Origin: Herbaspirillum huttiense
GTDB taxonomy: Bacteria; Pseudomonadota; Gammaproteobacteria; Burkholderiales; Burkholderiaceae_D
Direction: 5' to 3'
Assembly: GCF_004367745.1 (NCBI RefSeq)
Contig: NZ_CP037993.1
Coordinates: 3,224,001 to 3,288,000 of the forward strand
DNA length: 64,000 nucleotides
The notes below the pieces were generated by a model that had not been told where the DNA came from, did not search any database, and saw only the letters and a list, made by a program, of their open reading frames with translations. The translations under genes were made by a program, and so were the position numbers. Below, one piece after another: positions 35,173 through 44,331 of the stretch. Position 1 is the first letter of the stretch; every line of letters starts with the position of its first letter.

Positions 35173-35276
35173 GTCTGTCAAAAAGCGCGGCCGCGTATCA
35201 TACGCCAGCCACTACCCCCCTGCCGCCAAAAGATCGCTGAAATGCTCCGGCAATTGACGCAACAGGATAACGGCGT

Positions 35277-37850
35277 TCACGCCCGGTCCCGGCTACCTAT
35301 CCACGCCACCAGCGCCTGCGCCGCCATCGGCCGCGCAAACAGATAACCCTGCACGAACGCACAGCCCATGCCTCGCAGCAGCTCGGCCTGCTCCTCGGTC
35401 TCCACGCCTTCGGCCACGCACTCCATCTGCTGCGAGCGCGCGATGCCGATGATGGCCGGCAGCAGTGACGAGGCGCGTCCCTCTTCGCTCACGCGCAGGA
35501 TGAAGGAGCGATCCAGTTTCACGCAGTTGAAATCAAAATTGTGCAGCGTCGACAAGGAGGAATAGCCAGTGCCGAAATCATCCAGGCACAGTCCGAACCC
35601 ATACGTGCTCAACTGACGGAACTGCGCCTGCAGATGATGCGAGTCATCGATGAGCAGACTCTCGGTAAGCTCCAGCGTGATCATCGGCGGAGCCACGCCG
35701 GCATTGAGAACGATGTCGCGCACCTGTTCGAAGAAGTGCACGTTCATCGCCTGCCGCACCGAAACATTCACGTGCGCCGTGAATCCTTCCGGCAGGATGC
35801 CCAGCGCCTGCCATTGCGCCACATCGGCCGCCACCTTGCGGAAGGCCAGCGCACCCAGCTGCGAAATACGCTCGCTGCGTTCGGCCAGCGGAATGAATTC
35901 GGCTGGCGAGACCGCGCCGAAGGCCGGCGAGTGCCAGCGCATCAGTGCCTCCACGCCGTGCAGCGCACCGCTGCGCAGATCGCAGATGGGCTGGTAGACC
36001 ATGCTGAACTCGGCCTCCAGCGTGGCGGCGTCCATGGCCGCCAACAGCGCCTGCACCCGTTCTTCGCGCGCCAGCATGGCCGGCTGGAACACGCAGTAAC
36101 CGCCACCGCCCGGCTGCTGCGCCTGGCGCAATGCAATGGCGGCATTGGCCAGGCTCTTTTCCATGGCGGCCTTGCTGCGCTGTTCGCAAACACTCACGCC
36201 AAAACTCAGGAATACGCGCACCTCTTCCGCCCCACCGGTCGACAGCACCAGTTCGGACTTGCTGCGCAGGCGCATGAGCATGTCTTCATGGTCGACAGGC
36301 GCACCCAGCATCACCACGGCGATGCGGCTTTCGCTGTAGCGGCAGCGGACCAGCCGCTGGGCAGCAAAGTCACCCCACACAGGAGCCACCTGCTGGCACA
36401 GGCTCTGCCACAGGTGACGCAGCGCGACCTTGTTGAGCGTATCGGCCAGGACCACATAGTTGTTGATCTCCACCATGCAGACCGTGGCCTGTTCCCACGC
36501 GCTCTGCTCCAGCCGCTCGGCTGCGCCGATCAGGCTCAGGAGGCCGCTTTCCTGATCGCGGTCGACCTTGTCGCGCAGTTCGTGATACAGCCTGTAGAGA
36601 TTGCCGGCCATGCGCTCGACGGCATCCTGCACCGAGACGATTTCCTCGATGGCCCAGCCTTTGGGATAGAGCAGATCGAAGCGATGCGTCCCGCTGGCCT
36701 CGCGAAAAGCCACCTGCTCGGCCTGATGGCGCAGACGCATCAGCGGCGAAGTGATGCTGCCGCGATACAGGCGGATCAGGACCAGGCCGCCAACCAGCAT
36801 GACCGCGAGTGCGACCCAACTGATCCAGAAAATGCCATCGAACACCGACAGCAGTTCGGAGCGGGACGAAATCACCAGCACCCGGTAACCAGCCAGTTCA
36901 GCGGGTGCGCCGTCGATCTTCGACAGCGGCTGCTGGTAAATCAGGAACTTGCCATTGGCATCGGTCTTGAGATTGACCAGGCGCGAACGGTCCGCCAGGC
37001 GCGCAATGGCCAGTTCGGTAAAACGCGCGCGGCTGCCCGGCGGCTGGTCGATCAGGAAGCGCTTGTCGGCGGCACTGAGCCGGTCCGATTGCAGCAATAC
37101 ACGTTCATTGTCATCGACGATGAAGACCCCCGCCACCAGCGACTGCTGGACTGCCGCATCGAGCAGATGCTGCAGCCGCGCCTGCGAGAGATCGACGGCA
37201 ATCACGCCCTGGTCTTCCGGCGAGCGATTGACGGGACAGGTCATGGACGCATTCCACTGCGCGTCGGCTCCCATGCTGAAGTAGATCGCGGAGACCTGCG
37301 GGCATTCGGCGGTGGCATTCACATACCAGGGACGCTGGCGGGCATCGTAGTCAGGTGTGACGGACAACGGCGCAAGGTGCTCGCCGTCGGGGCGCTGGTC
37401 GAAGTGTTGCAGGCCGGGATGGGCGTCATCCTGCAGGTAGTAGTCGAGGCTGCCGTAGCCCTTGAGATTGACGGCAATCAGCTGGCCACGGTTGTTGCCG
37501 AACTGGATGTAGGAAAAGCGCGGCTCCTCGGCATTCTCGCGGCGCGCCAAGGACTCGATGAAGCGGGCCAGCGAACGCAGATCGCCATGCAGGGGGATCG
37601 AGGATTCCAGCATCAGGCCCTGCATCTGCTTGATGAACACCCCGCCCGCCAGGTACTCGGAGCGGAAGCCCTCCAGCACGCGATTGAGTTCGCGCTCCAG
37701 CAGCGGCTGCACGATCTTCTCTTCCAGGTCATGCTGCAGCCAGAAAAAACCGGCCGCGCCGAACGCCGCCAGGCAGCCCAGGAAACAGATCAGCGCGCCC
37801 GCGATGAGCTGCCCGATCTTCCACTGGTGATGTTTGTTGAGAAATCGCAT
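35277..37850 (-). CDS. Membrane Cache-degenerate GGDEF-EAL cyclic di-GMP phosphodiesterase
   Basis: An 857-residue sensor enzyme. N-terminal membrane helix (GQLIAGALICFLGCLAAFGAAGFF), a periplasmic Cache-type domain of about 280 residues, a second helix (ISWVALAVMLVGGLVLIRLY), then a GGDEF-like domain whose signature is lost (CRYSES at the expected place). The C-terminal EAL domain is intact: GVEALMRW (E634), VNVSVRQ, LELTES, LDDFGTGYSS, VKLDRSF, AEGVETEEQ and QGYLFARPM. It should hydrolyse c-di-GMP. The ATG at 37848-37850 with GGAAGGGGAA upstream is preferred over an in-frame start 14 codons earlier. Confidence 0.9.
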   Translation of the reverse strand: MRFLNKHHQWKIGQLIAGALICFLGCLAAFGAAGFFWLQHDLEEKIVQPLLERELNRVLEGFRSEYLAGGVFIKQMQGLMLESSIPLHGDLRSLARFIESLARRENAEEPRFSYIQFGNNRGQLIAVNLKGYGSLDYYLQDDAHPGLQHFDQRPDGEHLAPLSVTPDYDARQRPWYVNATAECPQVSAIYFSMGADAQWNASMTCPVNRSPEDQGVIAVDLSQARLQHLLDAAVQQSLVAGVFIVDDNERVLLQSDRLSAADKRFLIDQPPGSRARFTELAIARLADRSRLVNLKTDANGKFLIYQQPLSKIDGAPAELAGYRVLVISSRSELLSVFDGIFWISWVALAVMLVGGLVLIRLYRGSITSPLMRLRHQAEQVAFREASGTHRFDLLYPKGWAIEEIVSVQDAVERMAGNLYRLYHELRDKVDRDQESGLLSLIGAAERLEQSAWEQATVCMVEINNYVVLADTLNKVALRHLWQSLCQQVAPVWGDFAAQRLVRCRYSESRIAVVMLGAPVDHEDMLMRLRSKSELVLSTGGAEEVRVFLSFGVSVCEQRSKAAMEKSLANAAIALRQAQQPGGGGYCVFQPAMLAREERVQALLAAMDAATLEAEFSMVYQPICDLRSGALHGVEALMRWHSPAFGAVSPAEFIPLAERSERISQLGALAFRKVAADVAQWQALGILPEGFTAHVNVSVRQAMNVHFFEQVRDIVLNAGVAPPMITLELTESLLIDDSHHLQAQFRQLSTYGFGLCLDDFGTGYSSLSTLHNFDFNCVKLDRSFILRVSEEGRASSLLPAIIGIARSQQMECVAEGVETEEQAELLRGMGCAFVQGYLFARPMAAQALVAWIGSRDRA

Positions 37851-38169
37851 TTCCCCTTCCCCGCCGCTGTTGCGCGTGCTGTGGTGAGCCAAGCGCTCTG
37901 GCTGGTGCTCCCCGTCTTGCTTGATATCGCCTGGTATCGCCTGATATTGCGTGGCGATGGGTGGCCTAGCGCTCCGCTGCGGCCCTCTGCTGTCACTGCG
38001 TCCCGGCTTCAGGCTATCAGGCTTCCGCTATCCGACGCTATCAGGAAAAGCATGAACGCGTGTCTTTTCCTACAATCATGGTCTTGATGCCTGGCCGCAA
38101 CGGATTTGCCGTGCGGGAAAGCGCAGGCATTCTTATTTTTCCGGCCAGTCCGGTAACGCGATTTTGTCC
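37851..38169. promoter_or_regulatory. Divergent control region EAL gene / MFS gene with short tandem repeats
   Basis: 319 bp. At 37925-37954 three 10-bp units follow each other (TATCGCCTGG, TATCGCCTGA, TATTGCGTGG), and at 38014-38045 CTATCAGG, CTATCCGA, CTATCAGG recur. Units at helical-turn spacing suggest a protein-binding array. No gene seen. Confidence 0.45.
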
Positions 38170-39360
38170 ATGCATCCCTTCACCGCCCTGCTCCTGCTGA
38201 CCGCCATCCAGATCGCCACCTCCTTTGCCGCGACAGCCGTGCTGACCATCTCGCCCCTGCTGGCCGAGACGCTGGGCATTTCCGTCCGCTGGGTCGGGGT
38301 CTACACGGCGGTGCTCTACGCGGCGGCGGCCTGCTCGTCGATCTGGTTCGGCAACCGCGTCCATCGGCTCGGTGCGTTCCAGGTCAGCCGCTGGTGCCTG
38401 GCGCTCTGCGCCCTGGGGATGCTGCTCATCGCGACCACCCACGTGGCAGGGGTGCTGGCCGGCAGCGTACTCATGGGCATGGGCTACGGCGGCATCACGC
38501 CCGCCAGTTCCTACTTCCTCAGCCAGAGCGGCCCGCTGAAAAACCGCAGCCTGCTGTTCTCGATCCGGCAAAGCGGCGTCCCCGCCGGCGCTGCACTGGC
38601 GGCCTTGCTGGTGCCGCTCATGACGCAGCACGTCGGACTGCTGTGGGCCTTCGTGGCGCCGGGCCTGATCGGCCTGCTCGGTGCGATCGCCTTCAACAGC
38701 AAGTCGGCGCAAGACCTCGACCCGGCCCCGGCAGCCAGCAAAGGCGCGGCATCCGCAGAGAGCGTCTGGTCGCTGCTGCGCCGCCATCCGCCACTGCGCA
38801 TCCTGACGCTGGTGGCCTTCCTGTTCTCGGGCTTGCAGGTCACTGCCATTGCCATGCTGCTGCCCTTCCTGCACGGCTTCCAGCAGATGTCGATCGAACA
38901 GGCCGCCATGCTGCTGACGCTGTTCAATCTGGTGGGTGTGGTGTTCCGGCTGATCTGGGGCCGCTGCGTTGATCGCGGCGTGCCGGCGCTGCGCATGCTG
39001 GCCGTCTCCGGCCTGCTGGGCACGCTGGGCTTTGCCATTCTCGCGTGGTCGGCCTTTGCGCCCACACCGGTGCTGATGTTCTATGCGGCCGCCGCCGCGC
39101 TCGGGGTGGCCGTGGTGGCCTGGAATGGCGTGCTGTTCTCGGAGATCGCCATCCTCGTGCCGCGCGCCCAAGTGGGCCGGGCCACCGGGCTGTGCGTGTT
39201 TGCCGGATTCATCGGCGTGGTGCTCATGCCCACCGTACTGACCCTGGCCATCGAGCAGCGCACCGCCTCCGGATTGGTGTTCGCGCTGGGCGCAGCGCTG
39301 TCGATGCTGGTCGGCTGGCAGACCTGGCGCCGCGCAGCGCGCCCGGGCCAGGCAACCTGA
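38170..39360 (+). CDS. MFS transporter
   Basis: A 396-residue major facilitator superfamily permease with about 12 helices split by a central loop near residue 190-210 (DLDPAPAASKGAASAES). The first half includes GMGYGGITPASSYFLSQS and the second FNLVGVVFRLIWGRCVDRG, which fits the RxxWGRxxDR-like A-motif region. An upstream in-frame TTG two codons earlier is possible, but the ATG is used. The substrate is unknown. It is divergent from the EAL gene and convergent with the tolC-type gene (27-bp gap). Confidence 0.88.
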   Translation: MHPFTALLLLTAIQIATSFAATAVLTISPLLAETLGISVRWVGVYTAVLYAAAACSSIWFGNRVHRLGAFQVSRWCLALCALGMLLIATTHVAGVLAGSVLMGMGYGGITPASSYFLSQSGPLKNRSLLFSIRQSGVPAGAALAALLVPLMTQHVGLLWAFVAPGLIGLLGAIAFNSKSAQDLDPAPAASKGAASAESVWSLLRRHPPLRILTLVAFLFSGLQVTAIAMLLPFLHGFQQMSIEQAAMLLTLFNLVGVVFRLIWGRCVDRGVPALRMLAVSGLLGTLGFAILAWSAFAPTPVLMFYAAAAALGVAVVAWNGVLFSEIAILVPRAQVGRATGLCVFAGFIGVVLMPTVLTLAIEQRTASGLVFALGAALSMLVGWQTWRRAARPGQAT

Positions 39361-39387
39361 TTCGCCTGCGCCACCAGTCGCGCGCGC

Positions 39388-40734
39388 TCACCGGCGTGCG
39401 GCCTTGGTGAAGCTGACCCGCCCCATCTCGCCGGCATTGGCCAGCAGGCGCAATCGCGCCGAGCGCCACTCGCCCAGCGCACGGATGCGTTCCAATTCGG
39501 CATCGGCCAGGGCCGTCTGGGCGTTGAGCATCTCCACAATATCGGCCGCGCCCGTGTCGTACTTGCGCCGCACCGACTCTACCGAGCGCTGGGCCGCTTC
39601 CAGCAGGCCGCGTGCAGAAGCCATGCTGCGCAAGGCGGTGGTCGCCTCTGCATAGGTGGTGGCGATGTCGCCCAGCACCTGCGCCTGTACTTCACGCAGC
39701 TCGGCCTCGCGCATCTCCAGTTGGGCCTGCGCGCCATCGACCTTGTAGCCGTTGGCAAAGCCATCGAAGATCGGGATGGTCAGGTTCAGTCCGACCACCG
39801 TATCGCGATCGCCGCGACTGCCGGGCTGGTTCGGACGGCCGTTGATGTAACGGCTGGCCGTCATGTCCAGCGTCGGCAGGCCGTCGGCCACGGCGACTCT
39901 CACCTTCTCGCGGGCGGCCTCCACCTGGCCGCGTGCGGCCAGGATGGCCGGGTGATACTGCCGGGCCGATTGCAGCCAGCCCGGCAGGTTCTGCTCCAGC
40001 CCGAGCGGATCCTCCTCGGTCTCCGAGGACAGCGTGATGACCGGTACGTCGCCCGCCTCGTCCAGCAAACCCAGGCCCACGGCCAGCATCACCACGCTGC
40101 GCTTGTACTGGCCGATGGCGCGCGCCAGCGCCAGGCTGCGCTCGCGCGACTGCTGTGCGGCGCGTGCGCTGTGGGCGTCGTAATACAGGCCGACGGCATT
40201 GCCCATGGCTTTCTGCAGGGTGGCGTCCTGACTGGCCGAGGCCGCCTGCAGCAGCACATCGGCCGCGCGCTGGTTGGCACTGCGCCCGCCGAAGTCGAGC
40301 AGGCGCCAGGTCAGCGTCGCATACAGCGTGCCGATCGAGCGCTTGCTGCTGCCCTGGTCCGACGTGGCGCTCTCGCGGTACTGGCCGACACCCGCCCCGA
40401 GGGTGGGCAGGTAGGCTGCACGCGCCTCGCCCAGTTGCGACGACTGCAGCTTGATCGCGGCCCATGAGGCTTGTACCTGGGGCTGATGGCACAGCGCCAG
40501 GTCCACCGCATCGACCAGCGTGAGCACCTTGCCCGGCGTGAAGGGGCTGGTTGCGCAGCCCGTTGGCCGGTCGTCGCCGGGCAGTATTTTTCCCTTGTCC
40601 AGTTCGGGCGGGCGTGCCAGCAAGGGATCGAAGCGCGCAGGCGGGGCCGCACCAGCCGGTGCCGCAAGCAGCGAGACCATCAGAATCAGAGCCGTTACCG
40701 CATGGCGCGGTCGCAAAGAGTCATCAACGCTCAT
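39388..40734 (-). CDS. TolC-family outer-membrane channel of the type I system
   Basis: A 448-residue outer-membrane efflux protein with a signal peptide (cleavage after AGAA, about residue 30). Two TolC repeats of long coiled coils are visible (LTLVDAVDLALCHQPQVQASWAAI; YHPAILAARGQVEAAREKVRVAVA; TTYAEATTALRSMASARGLLEAAQRSVE; YDTGAADIVEMLNAQTALADAELE). It forms the outer-membrane duct for the exporter encoded upstream. Its start overlaps the end of the adaptor gene by 11 bp, so all three secretion genes are coupled behind the RTX gene. Confidence 0.92.
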   Translation of the reverse strand: MSVDDSLRPRHAVTALILMVSLLAAPAGAAPPARFDPLLARPPELDKGKILPGDDRPTGCATSPFTPGKVLTLVDAVDLALCHQPQVQASWAAIKLQSSQLGEARAAYLPTLGAGVGQYRESATSDQGSSKRSIGTLYATLTWRLLDFGGRSANQRAADVLLQAASASQDATLQKAMGNAVGLYYDAHSARAAQQSRERSLALARAIGQYKRSVVMLAVGLGLLDEAGDVPVITLSSETEEDPLGLEQNLPGWLQSARQYHPAILAARGQVEAAREKVRVAVADGLPTLDMTASRYINGRPNQPGSRGDRDTVVGLNLTIPIFDGFANGYKVDGAQAQLEMREAELREVQAQVLGDIATTYAEATTALRSMASARGLLEAAQRSVESVRRKYDTGAADIVEMLNAQTALADAELERIRALGEWRSARLRLLANAGEMGRVSFTKAARR

Positions 40735-42067
40735 GCAAAGCCTCCTTCTGATGCCGCATCAACGGCGACAGCACATACTCGATCACGCGCCGGCTGCCGG
40801 TCCGGATACCCACATTGACAGCGAGCCCGGCCGACAGCGGCAAACTGCGTCCATCGACATTCAAGCTGTTGCGGGAAAGCAGGATGCGCGCGGAATAGAC
40901 CAGGCCCTTCTTCTCATCCTGAATGGCATCGCGCGAAACATGCACCACACGCGCCGGGAGGGTACCGTACTTGGTGTAGTCGAAGGCATCGATCTTGACC
41001 TCGACCTCCTGCCCGATGCGCACGAAGCCGACGTCCTTGTTCTCCAGCCAGGCCTCGATCTCGATGTCGCCCTCCTCCGGCACGATCTGCATCAGGGGCT
41101 GGGCGGCCGCCACCACACCGCCCACGGTATGCACGGCCAGCTGCTGTACGGTGCCGCTGACGGGGGCCATGAGCGTGAGCAGGCGGCTGCGCTCTTCGGC
41201 GCGGCGCTGGTCCTGCTGCGCGGACTCGATGATCTTTTCGGCCTCGATGCGGCTGTCGTGGGCTTCCTTCTGCGTCTGCGCCAGCAGCGCGGTGCGCTGG
41301 TTGCGGGCCTCGCTCAACTGGCCTTGCAGATCCACCCTCGCCTGCTCCTTCTCCAGCCATGCATGACGCGAGACAGTGTTGTCGGCCATCAGCTCCTTGT
41401 AATCAGCGGCACGCGCGCTGGCCAACTGCAAGGCCGCTGCATAGCGCGTGATCTCGTCATCGATCCGGGCCAGCCGCGCCCGGAAGTCCTGGTACTGCCC
41501 CTGCAACTGGCGCTCGGCCGACTCCCGCTGCGCACGGCCTGCGCCGCCAACCTCCGTCAGCTGCGGCGCCTGCAGCTCCTGCACCGCCTGCATCATGGCC
41601 GCCGCGCGCGCCACCTGCAACCGCGCCTGGGCCACGGCATCGGCGGCCTTGTCGCGTTCGGCATCACTGCTGGTGGCATCGAGTTCCATGAGGATCTGGC
41701 CGACTCGCACGCGCTGTCCTTCCCTGACCAGGATGTCGCGCACGCTGGCCACCTCGATGGACGCGATGGTCTTGATGCGGGCCGACGGAATGACCTTGCC
41801 GGTAGCGTTGACCACGATGTCGATGTGGCCCACCAGCGACCACAGCAGCGTGAGCAAGACCATCGCCATGAGCAGGCGCGCAGTCCAGCGCAGGCTGGCC
41901 GAATCGGGCGATTCCTGCAGCGACAGCGCGGCCGGCAGGAACTCGGCTTCCTGCTCGTTGTAGAAGCCGCTCTTGCGCGGATCGCGCTGGCGCCAGGCAT
42001 GCCGCAGTACGCGCCCATAGCGCTGCCACAGCGCCAGCCAGGCCCGGGAACGATGATGCAGACTCAT
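40724..42067 (-). CDS. HlyD-family membrane fusion adaptor
   Basis: A 447-residue type I secretion adaptor. N-terminal cytoplasmic part, one membrane helix (LLMAMVLLTLLWSLVGHIDIVV, about residues 62-84), a lipoyl/barrel half (ASIEVASVRDILVREGQRVRVGQ), long coiled coils (residues about 130-280), and the second barrel half (GTVQQLAVHTVGGVVAAAQPLMQIVPEEG). The C-terminal GLVYSARILLSRN segment is typical of HlyD. It links the ABC exporter to the TolC-like channel. It overlaps the exporter gene by 4 bp and the channel gene by 11 bp. Confidence 0.94.
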   Translation of the reverse strand: MSLHHRSRAWLALWQRYGRVLRHAWRQRDPRKSGFYNEQEAEFLPAALSLQESPDSASLRWTARLLMAMVLLTLLWSLVGHIDIVVNATGKVIPSARIKTIASIEVASVRDILVREGQRVRVGQILMELDATSSDAERDKAADAVAQARLQVARAAAMMQAVQELQAPQLTEVGGAGRAQRESAERQLQGQYQDFRARLARIDDEITRYAAALQLASARAADYKELMADNTVSRHAWLEKEQARVDLQGQLSEARNQRTALLAQTQKEAHDSRIEAEKIIESAQQDQRRAEERSRLLTLMAPVSGTVQQLAVHTVGGVVAAAQPLMQIVPEEGDIEIEAWLENKDVGFVRIGQEVEVKIDAFDYTKYGTLPARVVHVSRDAIQDEKKGLVYSARILLSRNSLNVDGRSLPLSAGLAVNVGIRTGSRRVIEYVLSPLMRHQKEALHER

Positions 42068-44241
42068 GGTGTCTCCCCTTGCAATGGCTTGCCGGCCTGC
42101 AGCGCACAGAGGTGCGCATAGATGCCGTCGGGCAGCATGAGCAATTCCTCATGGCTGCCGCTCTCGACGACGCTGCCGCGCTCCATGACCACGATGCGGT
42201 CGGCATCGCGCACGGCCGACAGGCGGTGCGCGATGATGAGCACGGTGCGCCCGGCACAGATCTGGCGCATGTTGTCCTGGATGATTTTTTCGGATTCGTA
42301 GTCCAGCGCGCTGGTGGCCTCGTCGAAGATGAGGATGCCGGGGTTGCTGATGAGCGCGCGCGCAATGGCGATGCGCTGGCGCTGTCCGCCGGACAGTCCG
42401 CTGCCCTGCTCGCCGACCAGCGTGTCATAGCCCTCGGGCAGTTCGCAGATGAAGTCATGCGCTCCGGCCAGCTTGGCGGCGGCGATCACCTGTTCAATCG
42501 GTGCGGAAGAATCGACCAGGGCGATGTTGTCGCGGATGGAGCGCGAGAACAGCGTGTTCTCCTGCAGCACCACACCGATCTGCTGGCGCAGCGAGGCGGT
42601 GTCGATGATGGCGATATCCTGCCCATCGACGGTCACGCGTCCGCTCTCGCAGACGTAGAGCCGCTGCACCAGCTTGGCCAGCGTGCTCTTGCCGGACCCG
42701 GAGCGGCCGACGATGCCGATCACCTCGCCCGGCTGTATCTGCAGCGTCAGCCCGCGAATGACCTCCGGCGTCTCGGGGCGATAGCGAAAACTCACGCGCT
42801 CAAACGCAATCGCACCGGTCACGCGCGGCAGGCGGGTGCGCTGGCCGGCCACTTCGCTGCGCGCATCGAGCACATCGGCCAGCCGGCTCATGGAAATGCC
42901 GATCTGCTGGAAGTCGTTCCACAGCTGTGCCAGCCGCAAGATGGGCGCCGCCACCTGCCCGGCCAGCATGTTGAAGGCCACCAGCTCGCCCACGGTCAGG
43001 GTGTTGTCCACCACCTGCAGCGCGCCCATCCACATGATGCCCACGCTGACCAGCTTGCTCACCAGGTTCACGCCGCCATTGGCCACCAGGCTGATGTTGG
43101 TGGTGGTGAGACCGGCGGCGACATAAGCGGCCAGCTGCTGGTCCCACTTGCGTTGCCAGTGCGGTTCCACGGCAAGTGCCTTGACGGTGTCCATGCCGGT
43201 CAGGGTCTCCACCAGGAAGGACTGGTTCTCGGCGCTCTTGTTGAACTTGTCGTTCAGGCGTGCGCGCAGCACCGGTGTGAAGATCAGGGACAACAGCAGG
43301 TAGACCGGGATGGAAGCCAGCACGATCAGCGTCAGCGGCACGCTGTACCAGAGCATCACCGCCAGGAAGATGAAGGAGAACATCAGGTCCAGCACCAGCG
43401 TCATGGCATTGCCGGTGAGGAAGCTGCGGATGTTTTCCAGCTCGCGCACGCGGGCAATCGAGTCACCCGCGCGGCGCACCTGGAAGTAGGCCAGCGGCAG
43501 GCTCAGCAGATGGGCGAACAGGCGCGCGCCCAGCTCCACGTCGATCTTGCTGCTGGCCTTGGCGAAGATGGCGGTACGAATCCCGGTCAACAGGGCTTCA
43601 AAAATGGTGGCGGCGATCAGGCCGACCGCAATCACGTTGAGCGTCATCATGGCGTGGTTGACCAGTACCTTGTCCATCACCACCTGGAAGAACAGGGGCG
43701 TCACCAGGCCGATGATCTGCAGCACCAGCGAGATCAGCAGCACCTCGGCCAGCACCTTGCGATACTTGACCACGGCCGGGATGAACCAGGTGAAATCGAA
43801 GCGCGAGGACTCGCCCGCATAGCTGGCCTGGCTGGTCATGAGGATCACCTGACCGGCCCAGAGCGCCATGAATTCGCTACGCGTGAGCACCTGCGGCGCT
43901 TGCCCCGGCCGCTGGATCAGGATGCGCAAGGGCGCGCCCGCTGCCTCCTGAGGCGCGGCGTCGATCTTGGCCAGCACGAAGAAGTGTCCGGCGTGATCGA
44001 CGCAAATGGCTGGTACCGGCGTGCGCTCCAGCCTGGCCGCTTGCTGGCGGATGGCGCGCGCCTTCATGCCCAGTGTGCGCGCGCCCAGCAGGATGGTCTG
44101 CACGTTGAAGGGCTGGCGGCCGAATCGGTGCTGCAATTGCCGGGCATCGGCTGCGATGCCGTGCAGCTTGGCCAGCATGATCAGGCACAGCAAGCCGCTG
44201 TCCGTCCCCGCCTGGCCGGGGTCGTGGTCCGTCTGGTTCAT
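42064..44241 (-). CDS. Type I secretion ABC exporter with inactive C39-like domain
   Basis: A 725-residue HlyB-type exporter. N-terminal C39-like domain (about 1-140) where the catalytic Cys is replaced by Ser (TDSGLL in place of DCG) although His is kept (HFFVLAKID): it can bind but not cleave substrate. Membrane domain about 150-430; nucleotide-binding domain with [13 protein letters not shown], signature LSGGQRQRIAIARAL and ILIFDEATSALD. The ATG at 44239-44241 is used; an upstream non-ATG start would add 13 residues. It lies 90 bp behind the RTX gene and overlaps hlyD by 4 bp. Confidence 0.94.
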   Translation of the reverse strand: MNQTDHDPGQAGTDSGLLCLIMLAKLHGIAADARQLQHRFGRQPFNVQTILLGARTLGMKARAIRQQAARLERTPVPAICVDHAGHFFVLAKIDAAPQEAAGAPLRILIQRPGQAPQVLTRSEFMALWAGQVILMTSQASYAGESSRFDFTWFIPAVVKYRKVLAEVLLISLVLQIIGLVTPLFFQVVMDKVLVNHAMMTLNVIAVGLIAATIFEALLTGIRTAIFAKASSKIDVELGARLFAHLLSLPLAYFQVRRAGDSIARVRELENIRSFLTGNAMTLVLDLMFSFIFLAVMLWYSVPLTLIVLASIPVYLLLSLIFTPVLRARLNDKFNKSAENQSFLVETLTGMDTVKALAVEPHWQRKWDQQLAAYVAAGLTTTNISLVANGGVNLVSKLVSVGIMWMGALQVVDNTLTVGELVAFNMLAGQVAAPILRLAQLWNDFQQIGISMSRLADVLDARSEVAGQRTRLPRVTGAIAFERVSFRYRPETPEVIRGLTLQIQPGEVIGIVGRSGSGKSTLAKLVQRLYVCESGRVTVDGQDIAIIDTASLRQQIGVVLQENTLFSRSIRDNIALVDSSAPIEQVIAAAKLAGAHDFICELPEGYDTLVGEQGSGLSGGQRQRIAIARALISNPGILIFDEATSALDYESEKIIQDNMRQICAGRTVLIIAHRLSAVRDADRIVVMERGSVVESGSHEELLMLPDGIYAHLCALQAGKPLQGETP

Positions 44242-44331
44242 AGGATTTCCGAGAGGGTTGCTTCGAGGAGGGTGGGTCAAGGGCGGCCGCTGCCCTGCTG
44301 CAGGCCGCCTTGAAAGACCGTGGGTCCGGGC

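Noticed and set aside
33361-35276. Attachment-site duplication marking an integrated element at tRNA-Ser
   Set aside because: I searched the patch for a second copy of the tRNA 3' end and saw none, and there is no integrase gene.
35541-38087. 848-codon plus-strand frame opposite the EAL gene
   Set aside because: Antisense to intact EAL motifs; composition is that of a shadow frame.
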